This document shows positions 25,619 to 34,482 of a DNA stretch of 64,000 nt, one piece after another; the stretch's first letter is position 1; every line of letters begins with the position of its first letter. The notes under the pieces are model-generated. The model saw only the letters and a list, made by a program, of their open reading frames with translations. It had not been told where the DNA came from and did not search any database. The position numbers and the translations under genes are program-made. Where the stretch lies: assembly GCF_010731695.1 (NCBI RefSeq), contig NZ_AP022586.1, positions 2,790,001 to 2,854,000 of the forward strand. Reading direction: 5' to 3'. This DNA is from Mycolicibacterium litorale. Its GTDB lineage: Bacteria > Actinomycetota > Actinomycetes > Mycobacteriales > Mycobacteriaceae.

Positions 25619-26617
25619 TCAGGCGTCGTCCCCGCGCACGGCGGCGGCCATGTGCAGTGCCCGCACCACACTGTGACGGCCGAGGTCTATCTTGAACGCA
25701 TTCTGCGGCAACGGTTCGGCCCCGTCCATCGCCCGGGCGGCGGCTGCGTGGAACGCTTCCTCACCGGGGGGCCGCCCGACCAGGATGCGTTCGGCCTCGT
25801 ACAGCCGCCACGGTTTGGCAGCCACTCCGCCGAGCGCGAGGCCGGCCGATGCGATCACTCCGTCCACCACCCGGAGTCCCGCCGCAACGGATACCAGCGC
25901 GAAGGCATAGCTGTGCCGATCACGCACCTTCAGGTACCACGAGTGGTCCGCCAGATCCGATGGCGGCAGCTCGATGCCGAGGATCAGTTCGCCGTCGCGC
26001 AGGGTGTTGTCGACATCGGGGGTGGTGCCCGGCAGGGCGAAGAAGCCGTCGATGGGGATGGCGCGCCGACCGTCGGGGCCTTGGACGTGCACGACGGCGT
26101 CGAGGATCGCCAGTGCGACCGCCATGTCCGACGGGTGGACCGCCACGCAGGCGTCACTGGCTCCGAATACGGCGTGCTCGCGGTGGAATCCGTGCCGCGC
26201 CGCACAGCCACTGCCCGGGACGCGCTTGTTGCACGACGAGAACGCCGTCTGCATGAAGTACGGACACCGGGTGCGCTGCAACAGGTTTCCGCCGGCGGTC
26301 GCCATGTTGCGCAACTGTGTGGTCGCCCCGCTGAGGATGGCGTGCGACACCACCGGGTACTGGGCGCGGATCAACGGGTGGTTGGCGATCGCGCTGTTGG
26401 TCACGCCCGCCTCGATGAACGCACCACCCTCTGCGGTCGGGGCGATCGTCGTCAGTGCGAGCCGCCGCAGGTCGACCAGCGCCTCGGGTTGCTCGACCCC
26501 ACCCTTCATCAGGTCGAGGAGGTTGGTGCCGCCGGCGAGGTACCTGGCGCCCGGTGCGTTTCCGGACGCGATCGCATCCTCCACGGTGGTGGCGTGCCGG
26601 AACTCGAACGTCTTCAC
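25619..26617 (-). CDS. Molybdenum hydroxylase, FAD-binding (medium) subunit
   Basis: A 332-residue FAD subunit of a xanthine-dehydrogenase-family enzyme. The FAD-binding signatures are ARYLAGGTNLLDLMK (about residues 28-42) and TAGGNLLQRTRCPYF (about 108-122); the latter is followed by several Cys that may form an additional iron-sulphur site, as in the 4-hydroxybenzoyl-CoA reductase or YagS type. A CO-dehydrogenase-type C-terminal domain ends the protein. It is the last gene of the ten-gene operon. The GTG at 26617 overlaps the stop of the 2Fe-2S subunit gene (GTGA, 26614-26617). Confidence 0.9.
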   Translation of the reverse strand: MKTFEFRHATTVEDAIASGNAPGARYLAGGTNLLDLMKGGVEQPEALVDLRRLALTTIAPTAEGGAFIEAGVTNSAIANHPLIRAQYPVVSHAILSGATTQLRNMATAGGNLLQRTRCPYFMQTAFSSCNKRVPGSGCAARHGFHREHAVFGASDACVAVHPSDMAVALAILDAVVHVQGPDGRRAIPIDGFFALPGTTPDVDNTLRDGELILGIELPPSDLADHSWYLKVRDRHSYAFALVSVAAGLRVVDGVIASAGLALGGVAAKPWRLYEAERILVGRPPGEEAFHAAAARAMDGAEPLPQNAFKIDLGRHSVVRALHMAAAVRGDDA

Positions 26618-27156
26618 CCGGTGCGCCCCTTGACGGCCACGGCCTCGATGGCGGCGACGATATTGGCGTAGGCGCCGCAGCGACAGATGTTGCCTGCCAT
26701 GCGTTCCCGGATCTCCGCGGCCGTCAGACGGGGGCACCCGTTCACCACATCGGCGCGGGATCCGTCGAACGACACCGTGCTCAGATCGCCGCGGGCGTGC
26801 TCGGCGAGCATCGCGTGCGCCGACGAGATCTGCCCGGGTGTGCAGAACCCGCACTGAAACCCGTCGCACTCGACGAACGCGCGCTGCAGCGGGTGCAGCT
26901 CGTCACCGTCGGCGATCCCCTCGATGGTGAGGACGTCCGAGCCGTCGATCGACACCGCCAGCGTCAGGCAGCTCACCACCCGTTCGCCGTCGACGGCCAC
27001 GGTGCATGCGCCGCAGAGGCCGTGGTCACACCCCTTCTTGGTGCCGGTCAGGTGCAACCGCTCGCGCAGCAGGTCGAGCAGTGTGGTGCGGACGTCGGTC
27101 TCGATGCGGTGGGTCTCGCCGTTGATGCGCAGTTCCACGACGTGGTCTGGGCTCAT
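26614..27156 (-). CDS. Molybdenum hydroxylase, 2Fe-2S (small) subunit
   Basis: A 180-residue subunit with two 2Fe-2S clusters. The plant-ferredoxin-type cluster is CDHGLCGACTVAVDGERVVSC (Cys at about 45, 50, 53 and 65); the second, all-helical cluster is CGFCTPGQ with NICRCGAY. It carries electrons from the molybdenum site to FAD. Its ATG at 27156 overlaps the stop of the large-subunit gene and its own stop overlaps the FAD-subunit start, giving a fully coupled large-small-medium order. Confidence 0.93.
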   Translation of the reverse strand: MSPDHVVELRINGETHRIETDVRTTLLDLLRERLHLTGTKKGCDHGLCGACTVAVDGERVVSCLTLAVSIDGSDVLTIEGIADGDELHPLQRAFVECDGFQCGFCTPGQISSAHAMLAEHARGDLSTVSFDGSRADVVNGCPRLTAAEIRERMAGNICRCGAYANIVAAIEAVAVKGRTG

Positions 27157-29357
27157 CCCACCTCCTCGGCCACGGGTGGGTGGTACGGAACCATCAGGTC
27201 CTCCAGGGTGATCGGCAACTCTCGCAACCGCTTTCCGGTGGCGTGGAAGATGGCGTTGGCGATGGCGGCGGGCACCCCGCACGTGCCGATCTCGCCGATC
27301 CCGCGCACACCGATGGGATCCAGCCCGAAGTCGTCGCTCTCGACGAAGGTGACGTCGAATTCGGGGCGGTCGGCGTGCGTGGGCAGGTAGTACTCGCCGA
27401 TCATCTGCGCGGTGTCGGCGTCGTAGGGCACCTGTTCGAGCAGGGCCATGCCCAGACCGAAGGTGATGCCGCCCATCACCTGGCTGCGGGCGAGCTTGGG
27501 ATTGAGCACCCGTCCGCAGTCCATCACCGCGACCCACCGGGTGACGCTCACCCGGCCGATCTGCTCGTCCACCTCGACCTCGCAGAAGTGGGCGCCGAAG
27601 GACTGAGACGCCTGGCCGCTCTGATCGCCGGCATCGCTTCGGGCGGTGAAGGTGAGCTGGTCGTGATGCGTTCCTGCCAACGCGGCGAGGTCGACACCCT
27701 GGGCGTTGTCACCGGCCAGCGAAAGGAGTCGCCGCTTCCACTCGGTGGCCGCGGCGTGCACGGCCGACCCGACCGTCGCGGTGGTCTGCGACGCCCCGCT
27801 GTACGGAGCGGCCGGGAAGTCCGAGTCGCCGGATTCGAACGTGACGCGGGACAGAGGCAACCCGGTGACGTCGGCGGCGACCTGGGTCATGACGGTGCGC
27901 ACGCCGTTGCCGATCTCATGTGTGGCCGAGGCGAATCGGACCGTCCCGTCCGGAGCGGTCACCACGCGGCAGCCGGCCGGCATGCGACGTCCCGGGTACG
28001 TCGCCGTCGCCATGCCCCAACCGACCTGGACGCCGTCGCGCCGCAGGGCGCGAGGCGCCAGCGGTCGATCCTGCCAGCCGAACCTCTGCGCTCCGGTGTG
28101 GTAGCACTCCAGCAGGTGCTTGCCCGACCAGGGCTTTCCACTGGCCTGATCGATGTCGGCGTGATTGCGCAGCCGCAGCGCCAGCGGATCGAGCCCCGTC
28201 TGGTGTGCGAGCTCGTCGATCGCCACTTCGAGCGCGAAGAGGCCGGGCGCCTCGCCGGGCCCGCGCATGAAGCACGGGGTGGGCTTATTGAGCCGCGCGG
28301 TGCGGTGCGATACCTCGAGGTGCGGGGATTCGTAGAGGAACCGGGTCGACAGGCCCACCGGCTCGCAGAAGTGCGCGACGGTGGAGGTCTCGGTGAGCGT
28401 GTGGTGTTCGGTGCTGAGGATGTGCCCGTCGTCGTCGGCGAGGAGGACGAGGTCCTGTTCGGTCCGCGGCCGGTGCCCCGTGGACGAGAACATCTGGTCG
28501 CGGGTGAGCACCAGCTTCACCGGCCGCCCGGTCTCCCGCGCGGCGACCGCACACAGCACCACGTGCATCCACAGGAAACTCTTGGAGCCGAACGCGCCAC
28601 CGACCAATGGCGACAGGACCCGGACGCGGCCCTCGGGGATCCCGAGGTACGCGGCCAGTGCCGCGCGTTCACCGGCGATCCAGCGGGTGCTGTCGTGGAC
28701 GGTCAACTGGTCCCCGGACCATGCGGCGATGGTGGCGGACAACTCGATCGGGTAGTGCGCATTGAGCGGTGTGGTGAAGCGCGCGGCCACCCGGTGCGCG
28801 GCGTCGACGGGCGGTTCGCCGCGGCGGTCCTGCAGCTTCTCCTCCGAGAGTTTGACGAAGTGGTCGGGTTGGTAGCTGCCGTGCCGGACCGGCCCGTCCT
28901 GCCCGTCGCGAGCCGGCGGCACCTCGCGAGCGTCGAGCTGCGCCGGAAGTCGCTCGTACGACAGCTCGAACAGTGCGGCCGCCGCGGCCGCGTTCTCGGC
29001 CGTGTCGGCCACCACCAGTGCCATGTGCTGGCCGACGTGCTGCACGGTCATGTCCGACAGCGGAGGGCGGCGCTCGAGCGGCAGGTCCCAGGTCAGTTCC
29101 TCGGGCAGCACGCCGAGCGGCGGGCAGTTGAGCGGCGTCAGCACATGCAGCACCCCGGGGGCGGCCGAGGCGCGCTCGGCGCCGGCCCGCATCGACTCCT
29201 CGGTGACCAGCCCGTGCGGGATCTCGGACTGGACGAGTGCGGCGTACACCTGGCCGGGCAGTGTCAGGTCGGCGGTGTAGCGGGCGGCGCCGGTCACCTT
29301 CTGGTCGCCTTCGACGCGGTCGACCGATCGGCCCGTCCGATCGACGGTCCCCGTCAT
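27153..29357 (-). CDS. Molybdenum hydroxylase, molybdopterin-binding (large) subunit
   Basis: A 734-residue catalytic subunit of the xanthine dehydrogenase family, which hydroxylates N-heteroaromatic rings or aldehydes with water as oxygen source. Family motifs: GAARYTADLTLPGQVYAALV at the start, GGAFGSK (about residue 240), FMRGPGEAPGLFALE in the cofactor-binding region and RGIGEIGTCGVPAAIANAI near the C-terminus, where the catalytic Glu resides. The layout resembles the YagR/ketone-dehydrogenase type. AAAGGA precedes the ATG at 29357. Its neighbours (a dihydroxypyridine-type monooxygenase and an ACMSD-like enzyme) suggest a pyridine or other N-heterocycle as substrate. Confidence 0.92.
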   Translation of the reverse strand: MTGTVDRTGRSVDRVEGDQKVTGAARYTADLTLPGQVYAALVQSEIPHGLVTEESMRAGAERASAAPGVLHVLTPLNCPPLGVLPEELTWDLPLERRPPLSDMTVQHVGQHMALVVADTAENAAAAAALFELSYERLPAQLDAREVPPARDGQDGPVRHGSYQPDHFVKLSEEKLQDRRGEPPVDAAHRVAARFTTPLNAHYPIELSATIAAWSGDQLTVHDSTRWIAGERAALAAYLGIPEGRVRVLSPLVGGAFGSKSFLWMHVVLCAVAARETGRPVKLVLTRDQMFSSTGHRPRTEQDLVLLADDDGHILSTEHHTLTETSTVAHFCEPVGLSTRFLYESPHLEVSHRTARLNKPTPCFMRGPGEAPGLFALEVAIDELAHQTGLDPLALRLRNHADIDQASGKPWSGKHLLECYHTGAQRFGWQDRPLAPRALRRDGVQVGWGMATATYPGRRMPAGCRVVTAPDGTVRFASATHEIGNGVRTVMTQVAADVTGLPLSRVTFESGDSDFPAAPYSGASQTTATVGSAVHAAATEWKRRLLSLAGDNAQGVDLAALAGTHHDQLTFTARSDAGDQSGQASQSFGAHFCEVEVDEQIGRVSVTRWVAVMDCGRVLNPKLARSQVMGGITFGLGMALLEQVPYDADTAQMIGEYYLPTHADRPEFDVTFVESDDFGLDPIGVRGIGEIGTCGVPAAIANAIFHATGKRLRELPITLEDLMVPYHPPVAEEVG

Positions 29358-29439
29358 GTCGTGGTGTCCTTTCGTCCGGTGCGCCACCAGCGTGGTGCAG
29401 CCGTGCCGGTACGTCCACTCGGGCGCCGCCCAGTCGCGA

Positions 29440-29880
29440 TCACCCCCCGAGCGGCAACGGCGTGTTGGCCGAGTCGAGGTGCTCGACCGTGGTGAACACC
29501 AGTTCGGTGTCGCCGGCGTTCTCGATGTCGTGCAGCAGGAACTCCCCCGCGGCGAAGGTGAAGTGCCGCGTCTCTCCCGCGGCGTAGGACACCTCGCGGG
29601 TGGTGCCGTCGGCGGTGTGCTGGCGGCTGCGTCCGGCGACGACCGCGGTCCAGAAGTAGTCGAGAACGTGCCGGTGGGCGTGGAACCGCTCGCCCGGCGC
29701 GAGGCGGATCTCCCACACCCGCACTCGGCTGTTCTCACTGAGCAGCCGCGAGCCCACGTGCCCGTCGTGGGCGTGGTCGGCGAACTCGGCGCGCAGCGCG
29801 TCGGTCCAGCCGTCGAAGTCGGTGCCGACGAGTGTGCCGGCAAGGGGTGCATCGGTGAGGAATTCAGGTGTCGTGGTCAT
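29440..29880 (-). CDS. Cupin-domain protein
   Basis: A 146-residue protein with one cupin barrel. The first cupin motif reads GERFHAHRHVLDYFW (about residues 63-77), offering two or three His plus a later Asp as metal ligands; the second half has FTFAAGEFLLHDIENAGDTELVF. It lies in the catabolic operon, 12 bases after the monooxygenase gene and 82 before the molybdenum hydroxylase. A dioxygenase, isomerase or hydrolase role on a pathway intermediate is plausible, but the sequence does not decide it. AAGGAG precedes the ATG at 29880. Confidence 0.8.
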   Translation of the reverse strand: MTTTPEFLTDAPLAGTLVGTDFDGWTDALRAEFADHAHDGHVGSRLLSENSRVRVWEIRLAPGERFHAHRHVLDYFWTAVVAGRSRQHTADGTTREVSYAAGETRHFTFAAGEFLLHDIENAGDTELVFTTVEHLDSANTPLPLGG

Positions 29881-29892
29881 CTCGATCTCCTT

Positions 29893-31107
29893 TTATCGTC
29901 CGGGGCCGTACAGGCCGAAACGGTTGTCGGGGTCACCGGGCACCCACGTGCAGTGGAACTGCGAGCGGGCACCCATCTCCTTGACGCGGTGCATCAGTCG
30001 CTGCCCGAGTTCGAGTTGGCCGGGCTCCCACTTCGCCAGTGCCTCGGCGATGTCACCGCTGTCCGACAGCGCGTCATAGAGTGCCCACGCGTTCGCGGCG
30101 GCCTTCGCGGTGCCCGCCGCCGCGTGCGGACGGGCCGCGCTGGCCGCGTCACCGACGAGGGCCACCCGGCCCGACGCCATGCGGTGGGCGACCACGTCGT
30201 ACACCGCCTGCAGGTAGGGCTGTTCGGTGCGCCGCACCACCTCCGCGGCGGCCGGAGCGAGCACTTCACCTGCGACTGCGCGCATTTCGTCGACGAATCG
30301 GTCCTGCACGCCTCCCGGATGCAGTGACACGCCCGCGAGGAAGCCGCGTTTGTCGGTCATCAGCTCGTCGAGTTCATGCCCCTCCGGCACGTTGCGGTAC
30401 CAGACGTAGTTCAGTAGTCGCTCGCCGACCGTGAGGCCGCCGTCGGCCGACGGGATCGGGTAGACGTTGATGTGCGTGTGCGGTGCGACGCTGTAGGTGA
30501 TCGAGTCGTGCAGCAGCGCGAAGGTCTCCGGGGACACCTCGCGCTCGGGCACGGTGCCGCGCCAGCCGACGTACCCGGAGTACTCCAGCCTGCTGTCCGG
30601 TGAGATGCGGCGCCTGCTGGGCGAGCCGATACCGTCGGCGAACACCACGAGGTCGCCGCGTTCCCGGCGGCCGGACGTGAAGCGCACCTCGACCCCGTCG
30701 GCGTCCTGGTCGAAGCCGGCCGCATACTCACCGAGGTGGTAGTCGTCGGTACCGAAATCGGCCAGCAGCGCCCGGTAGAACGTGCCCCACGACGTGTAGC
30801 TCCACGGCGCCTCCTCGCGGTGCACGACGGCGTTCCCCGGCCCGAGGTACTGCACGAAATGAGTTGAGGTACTGACCTGTTCGGGGTGTTGATCGCTGCA
30901 CTCGACGAACCAGCGAAGGGTGTCGGGTTGCAGCACGATGCCGCCGCCACGGCCGTCGAGGTTGGTGGGTGTCCGCTCGAACACCGACACGTCGAAGCCC
31001 AACCGGCGCAACAGCAACGCCGTCGTGAGTCCGCCGATGGAGCCACCGATCACCAGCGCGCGGTGCCCACTCCAGTCCTGGCGGGAGGCGCTGAGACGCT
31101 CAGACAC
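29893..31107 (-). CDS. FAD-dependent monooxygenase, 2,6-dihydroxypyridine 3-hydroxylase-like
   Basis: A 404-residue class A flavoprotein hydroxylase. It has the dinucleotide loop VIGGSIGGLTTALLLRRLG (residues about 16-34), a GD-type motif (ALVGDAASAARPHAAAGTA, about 315-333) and a middle signature LNYVWYRNVPEGHELDELM. The latter two closely resemble the 2,6-dihydroxypyridine hydroxylase of the nicotine pathway of Paenarthrobacter. It should hydroxylate an electron-rich heteroaromatic ring using NAD(P)H and O2. The GTG at 31107 has GGAGAG upstream and overlaps the amidohydrolase stop by eight bases. The exact substrate is inferred from similarity and context only. Confidence 0.87.
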   Translation of the reverse strand: MSERLSASRQDWSGHRALVIGGSIGGLTTALLLRRLGFDVSVFERTPTNLDGRGGGIVLQPDTLRWFVECSDQHPEQVSTSTHFVQYLGPGNAVVHREEAPWSYTSWGTFYRALLADFGTDDYHLGEYAAGFDQDADGVEVRFTSGRRERGDLVVFADGIGSPSRRRISPDSRLEYSGYVGWRGTVPEREVSPETFALLHDSITYSVAPHTHINVYPIPSADGGLTVGERLLNYVWYRNVPEGHELDELMTDKRGFLAGVSLHPGGVQDRFVDEMRAVAGEVLAPAAAEVVRRTEQPYLQAVYDVVAHRMASGRVALVGDAASAARPHAAAGTAKAAANAWALYDALSDSGDIAEALAKWEPGQLELGQRLMHRVKEMGARSQFHCTWVPGDPDNRFGLYGPGR

Positions 31108-32086
31108 GATTCTCTCCTTCGGTGAGCCCGAGGAAGCGTCGGGCGTTGTGTTCCAGGGCGGCGTCGTCGATGCCCACGGCGTGCGGCAGGTCCAGTGGGC
31201 GCTCCACGCCCATGTCAAACGGGTAGTCGCTGCCGCACATCAGGTGCGCCGGATCGGCGTGCGCCCGCAGCAGTTCCAGGGCGGGCCCGTCATGGGTCAG
31301 GGTGTCGAACCACAGATCCGTGAAACCTTCACGCGGTGAGCGGGTTTGCGCGCTGCGCACGTCGCCGCGCTGATTCCAGCCGTGCTGCCAGCGGCCCACC
31401 AGCGCCGGTGCGCAGCCGCCGCCGTGCAGCAGGCAGATCCGCAGCGCCGGCAGCTCCTCGAGGACGCCGCCCAGCACCAGTGCGGCTGCTGCCGTGGCGG
31501 TCTCGACGGGGTTGCCGATGAGGTTGGTCAGGTAATACGACGACCACTCGGGGCGGGGCAGCTGCATGGGATGCACGAGCACGGCCGCGTCGTTCTCGGC
31601 GGCGATCGCCAGCACGTCGCGCATTGGCGCCACGTCGAAGGAGGTGTGGCCGAGCAGGGGCGGCACCGCGATACCGCGGACGACGCCCGTCGCGGCGATG
31701 GCCTCGATCTGCTTGCGTGCTTCGTCGGGATCGTGCAGCGACACCAGACCGAGGCCGAGCAGCCGGCCGCCGCTGTCACGGCACACCCTGGTGAGTTCTT
31801 CGTTGAACGCGCCCACGTAGTCGTCGACGCCCGGCGCATCCGACACGGGAAAAGCGAACGGCGGTGCGGAGATCACACGTGCGCCGAGCCCTGCCGCCTC
31901 GGTGTCGGCCAGCACGCGGGCGGCGTCGCTCATCGCGGCGGTTTCGATGGACAGCGGCAGGTCGCCGAGGTGTAGTTGGCCGTCACGACCGTTGAGCGGT
32001 GGCACCGGCGAGCCCGGGGGCAGGCGGAACAGGTCCTCCGGGAGCCAGTGGGCGTGGACGTCGACCGGCCCGGGTCGGAGCGTCAT
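31100..32086 (-). CDS. Amidohydrolase-2 family protein (ACMSD-like)
   Basis: A 328-residue TIM-barrel metal enzyme of the aminocarboxymuconate-semialdehyde decarboxylase group. The metal ligands are visible: PVDVHAHWLPEDL (HxH, about residues 7-19), a His in VLVHPMQLP (about 168), ICLLHGGGCAP (His about 223) and the C-terminal MCGSDYPFDMG (Asp about 285). Enzymes of this group act by non-oxidative decarboxylation or hydration of ring-cleavage products, which fits late steps of heteroaromatic degradation. The ATG at 32086 overlaps the stop of the ABC ATPase gene. Confidence 0.88.
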   Translation of the reverse strand: MTLRPGPVDVHAHWLPEDLFRLPPGSPVPPLNGRDGQLHLGDLPLSIETAAMSDAARVLADTEAAGLGARVISAPPFAFPVSDAPGVDDYVGAFNEELTRVCRDSGGRLLGLGLVSLHDPDEARKQIEAIAATGVVRGIAVPPLLGHTSFDVAPMRDVLAIAAENDAAVLVHPMQLPRPEWSSYYLTNLIGNPVETATAAAALVLGGVLEELPALRICLLHGGGCAPALVGRWQHGWNQRGDVRSAQTRSPREGFTDLWFDTLTHDGPALELLRAHADPAHLMCGSDYPFDMGVERPLDLPHAVGIDDAALEHNARRFLGLTEGENRV

Positions 32087-32835
32087 GCCGGACTTCCCGC
32101 GGTGGCCGCCTCGAGCGCCTCGAAGCGGGCCAGGATCTCGGCCTGCAGGACCGCGACGGCGGGGTCGGAGGCCTTGCGCGGCCTGGGCAGGTCGACGTCG
32201 ATGACCTCGTGCACGCGTCCGCCGGGGGCGAGCACGACGATCCGGTCGGACAGCTGCACCGCCTCGGTCACGTCGTGCGTCACGAACATCACGGTGCGGC
32301 GCGACTCCAGCCAGATCCGCTCCAGGTGTTCGCGCAGCGTCCGCGACGTCATCGCGTCGAGGTGGCTGAACGGCTCGTCCATGAGCAGGATGTCGGGTTC
32401 GACGGCGAAGGCGCGGGCGATACCGATTCGCTGCTGCTGACCGCCGGACAGCTGGGCCGGGAACCGGTCGGCGCAATGGCTGAGCCCGACCAGATCCAGG
32501 TAGTGCCGGGCGCGGTCCTCCCAGCCTGGGCGTTCGTGCTGGACGAAGCCGAGATTGGCCATCACGGTGCGCCACGGCAGCAGCCGTGGGTCCTGGAACA
32601 CGTAGCCGACGCGGGCGTCGTGCCCGCCTGAGGTCAGGTCGACCGTGCCGGAGGTGTGCGACTCGATGCCGGAGACGATGTTGAGCAGCGTGGTCTTGCC
32701 GCTGCCCGACGGCCCGACGATCGACACGAACGTCTCACCGGAGATGGTCAGGTCGATACCGTCGATGACGCGGGTGCGGTGACCGCTGCGGTCGTGGAAG
32801 TCCTTGACCAGGTTGCGGATCTCGATGGAAGCCAT
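32083..32835 (-). CDS. ABC importer ATP-binding protein (nitrate/taurine/SsuB type)
   Basis: A 250-residue ATPase with Walker A GPSGSGKTT (about residues 39-47), Q-loop VFQDPRLLPW, signature LSGGQQQRIGIARA (about 130-143), Walker B ILLMDEPFSHLDA and the switch His of FVTHDVTEA. It is of the SsuB/TauB/ThiZ type that works with NMT1-like binding proteins. It energises the two permeases encoded just upstream in the operon; a 16-base gap separates it from the first permease stop. Confidence 0.92.
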   Translation of the reverse strand: MASIEIRNLVKDFHDRSGHRTRVIDGIDLTISGETFVSIVGPSGSGKTTLLNIVSGIESHTSGTVDLTSGGHDARVGYVFQDPRLLPWRTVMANLGFVQHERPGWEDRARHYLDLVGLSHCADRFPAQLSGGQQQRIGIARAFAVEPDILLMDEPFSHLDAMTSRTLREHLERIWLESRRTVMFVTHDVTEAVQLSDRIVVLAPGGRVHEVIDVDLPRPRKASDPAVAVLQAEILARFEALEAATAGSPA

Positions 32836-32851
32836 AGGTTTCTCGCTTTCG

Positions 32852-33649
32852 TCAGTTGTTGCGCCAGCGGGTGACGCGGCGTTCGATTGGGCCGAGGACG
32901 AGCAGGTCGGCGACGACCAGCACGACGATGAACACCAGGACCCAGGCGAAGAAGCCGTCGAGCTGGTTGGCGTCGTACCAGTACCGCGATCGCCAGCCGA
33001 CACCTGAGGTGGCGCCGAACCACTCGGCGAGCAGCAGCCCGTTCCACGCGCTCATGATCGCGAAGCGCACGGCAGCCACCGTCGAGCCGGCCACCGCCGG
33101 AGCGACGATGTGGCGCAGGACATTACGTCGCGGCACCCCGAACGCCCTGGCCATCAGGACCAGGTCGGCGGGAACCGCGCGGGTGGCCTTGGCGATGTTG
33201 ACGATCACGAACGGCAGCCCGGACAGGAACACCGTCACCACCGGGGTCAGCCAGCCGAATCCGAACCACATCGTGGTCAGCAGCGCCCAGATCACCGCGG
33301 GGATCGCGAGTGCGGCGGCGTTCAGATCGGAGAACGCCAGGTCGGCCCATCGGGACAGACCCATCCAGACGCCCACCGCCGCACCGACGACCAACGCCAG
33401 CACCAGGCCGAGGGCGAAGCGGTTCATGCTGATCGCCAGGTTGTGCCACAGTTCGCCGAGGGCGGCCTCGGAGACCAGGCTGTCCGCGGTCTGGGCGGGC
33501 GACGGGATGCGGTTGCCGATGACGACGGCCAGCTGCCACGCCCCCAGGATCGTGAGCAGGGCGGCGACGATGGCGACGGCCGAGGAGGTCTGCCCGCGCA
33601 GTTGGCGGCGCCACACGGGCGCGGTGGCCGAGAGTGCGTCGGTGGTCAT
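32852..33649 (-). CDS. ABC importer permease 1
   Basis: A 265-residue permease with about six membrane segments and the BPD-transport inner membrane motif (MARAFGVPRRNVLRHIVAPAV, EAA-loop type, about residues 165-185). It belongs to the SsuC/TauC group and should pair with permease 2 as a heterodimer. The ATG at 33649 follows GGAAAT and overlaps the stop of permease 2 (33646-33649). Confidence 0.9.
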   Translation of the reverse strand: MTTDALSATAPVWRRQLRGQTSSAVAIVAALLTILGAWQLAVVIGNRIPSPAQTADSLVSEAALGELWHNLAISMNRFALGLVLALVVGAAVGVWMGLSRWADLAFSDLNAAALAIPAVIWALLTTMWFGFGWLTPVVTVFLSGLPFVIVNIAKATRAVPADLVLMARAFGVPRRNVLRHIVAPAVAGSTVAAVRFAIMSAWNGLLLAEWFGATSGVGWRSRYWYDANQLDGFFAWVLVFIVVLVVADLLVLGPIERRVTRWRNN

Positions 33650-34482
33650 GCGATTTCCTTCCGCCAGGCGAAGAAACGGTTCTCCAGGTAGGCCAGGCCA
33701 CGCTCGATGAGGACCATCGCGACGATGAACAGCGTGGTCCACGCCAACATGTCGGCCACCTGGAATTCCTGATAGGCCTTGCGGATCATGAACCCGACGC
33801 CGTCGCTGGCGCCGAAGACCTCGGTGAGCGCCTCGACCTTCCACGCCATCGCGAAGCCGTAGCGCACGCCGGCGAAGACGAACGTCACCAACGCCGGCAG
33901 GTAGAGGTGCCGCAGCACGTCGCGCCGGTTGCGTTCGAACGCGCGGCACATCGCCAGCAGGTTCCCGTCCACCGAGCGGACACCCTCGGCCACGTTCATC
34001 GCGATGAACGGCAGTGCGACGAGCGCCGAGACGACGACGGGGCCGCCCGCGCCGACACCGAAGATCAGCAACCCGAACACCGCGTAGGTCAGGCCGGGCA
34101 TGTTGCCGAGTACGAACAGCGGCAGCGAGAAGTACGACGACATGAATCTCGAACGCCCCATGGCGAACCCGATCACCAGACCGCCTGCCATCGCGATCGC
34201 GAAGCCCGCCGCGATCTTGCCGATGCTGGACGCGAAGTTGGTGAACGCCTCGCCTGATGCGGTGATCGCCACCACCCGCTCGAACACGTCGAGCGGCCTC
34301 GGGAGGATCGGGTCGTTCACCCAGGCGGCGACGAGGGCCCACGCGGCCACCGCGGCGACGAGCGCGATACCCGACACCAGCCATCTGCGCGGGCCGGGGC
34401 CGCCTGTCCACTTCCGGCGCGGGCGCGGGGCCGGATCCCGCTGCGCCGGATCAGCGTCCGGCGGCGTGATGGTCTGGGTCAC
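33646..34482 (-). CDS. ABC importer permease 2
   Basis: A 278-residue permease with a proline/arginine-rich N-terminal tail (about residues 7-32), then six predicted membrane segments. The EAA-type loop is MCRAFERNRRDVLRHLYLPAL (about 185-205). It starts at a GTG (34482) with GAGGAG upstream; the start overlaps the stop of the binding-protein gene. Two different permease genes in one SsuC-type importer suggest an asymmetric channel. Confidence 0.9.
   Translation of the reverse strand: MTQTITPPDADPAQRDPAPRPRRKWTGGPGPRRWLVSGIALVAAVAAWALVAAWVNDPILPRPLDVFERVVAITASGEAFTNFASSIGKIAAGFAIAMAGGLVIGFAMGRSRFMSSYFSLPLFVLGNMPGLTYAVFGLLIFGVGAGGPVVVSALVALPFIAMNVAEGVRSVDGNLLAMCRAFERNRRDVLRHLYLPALVTFVFAGVRYGFAMAWKVEALTEVFGASDGVGFMIRKAYQEFQVADMLAWTTLFIVAMVLIERGLAYLENRFFAWRKEIA

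Noticed and set aside
27180..29495. 771-codon plus-strand frame opposite the molybdenum hydroxylase large subunit
   Set aside because: Composition is typical of an antisense shadow; the minus strand carries all catalytic and cofactor motifs.
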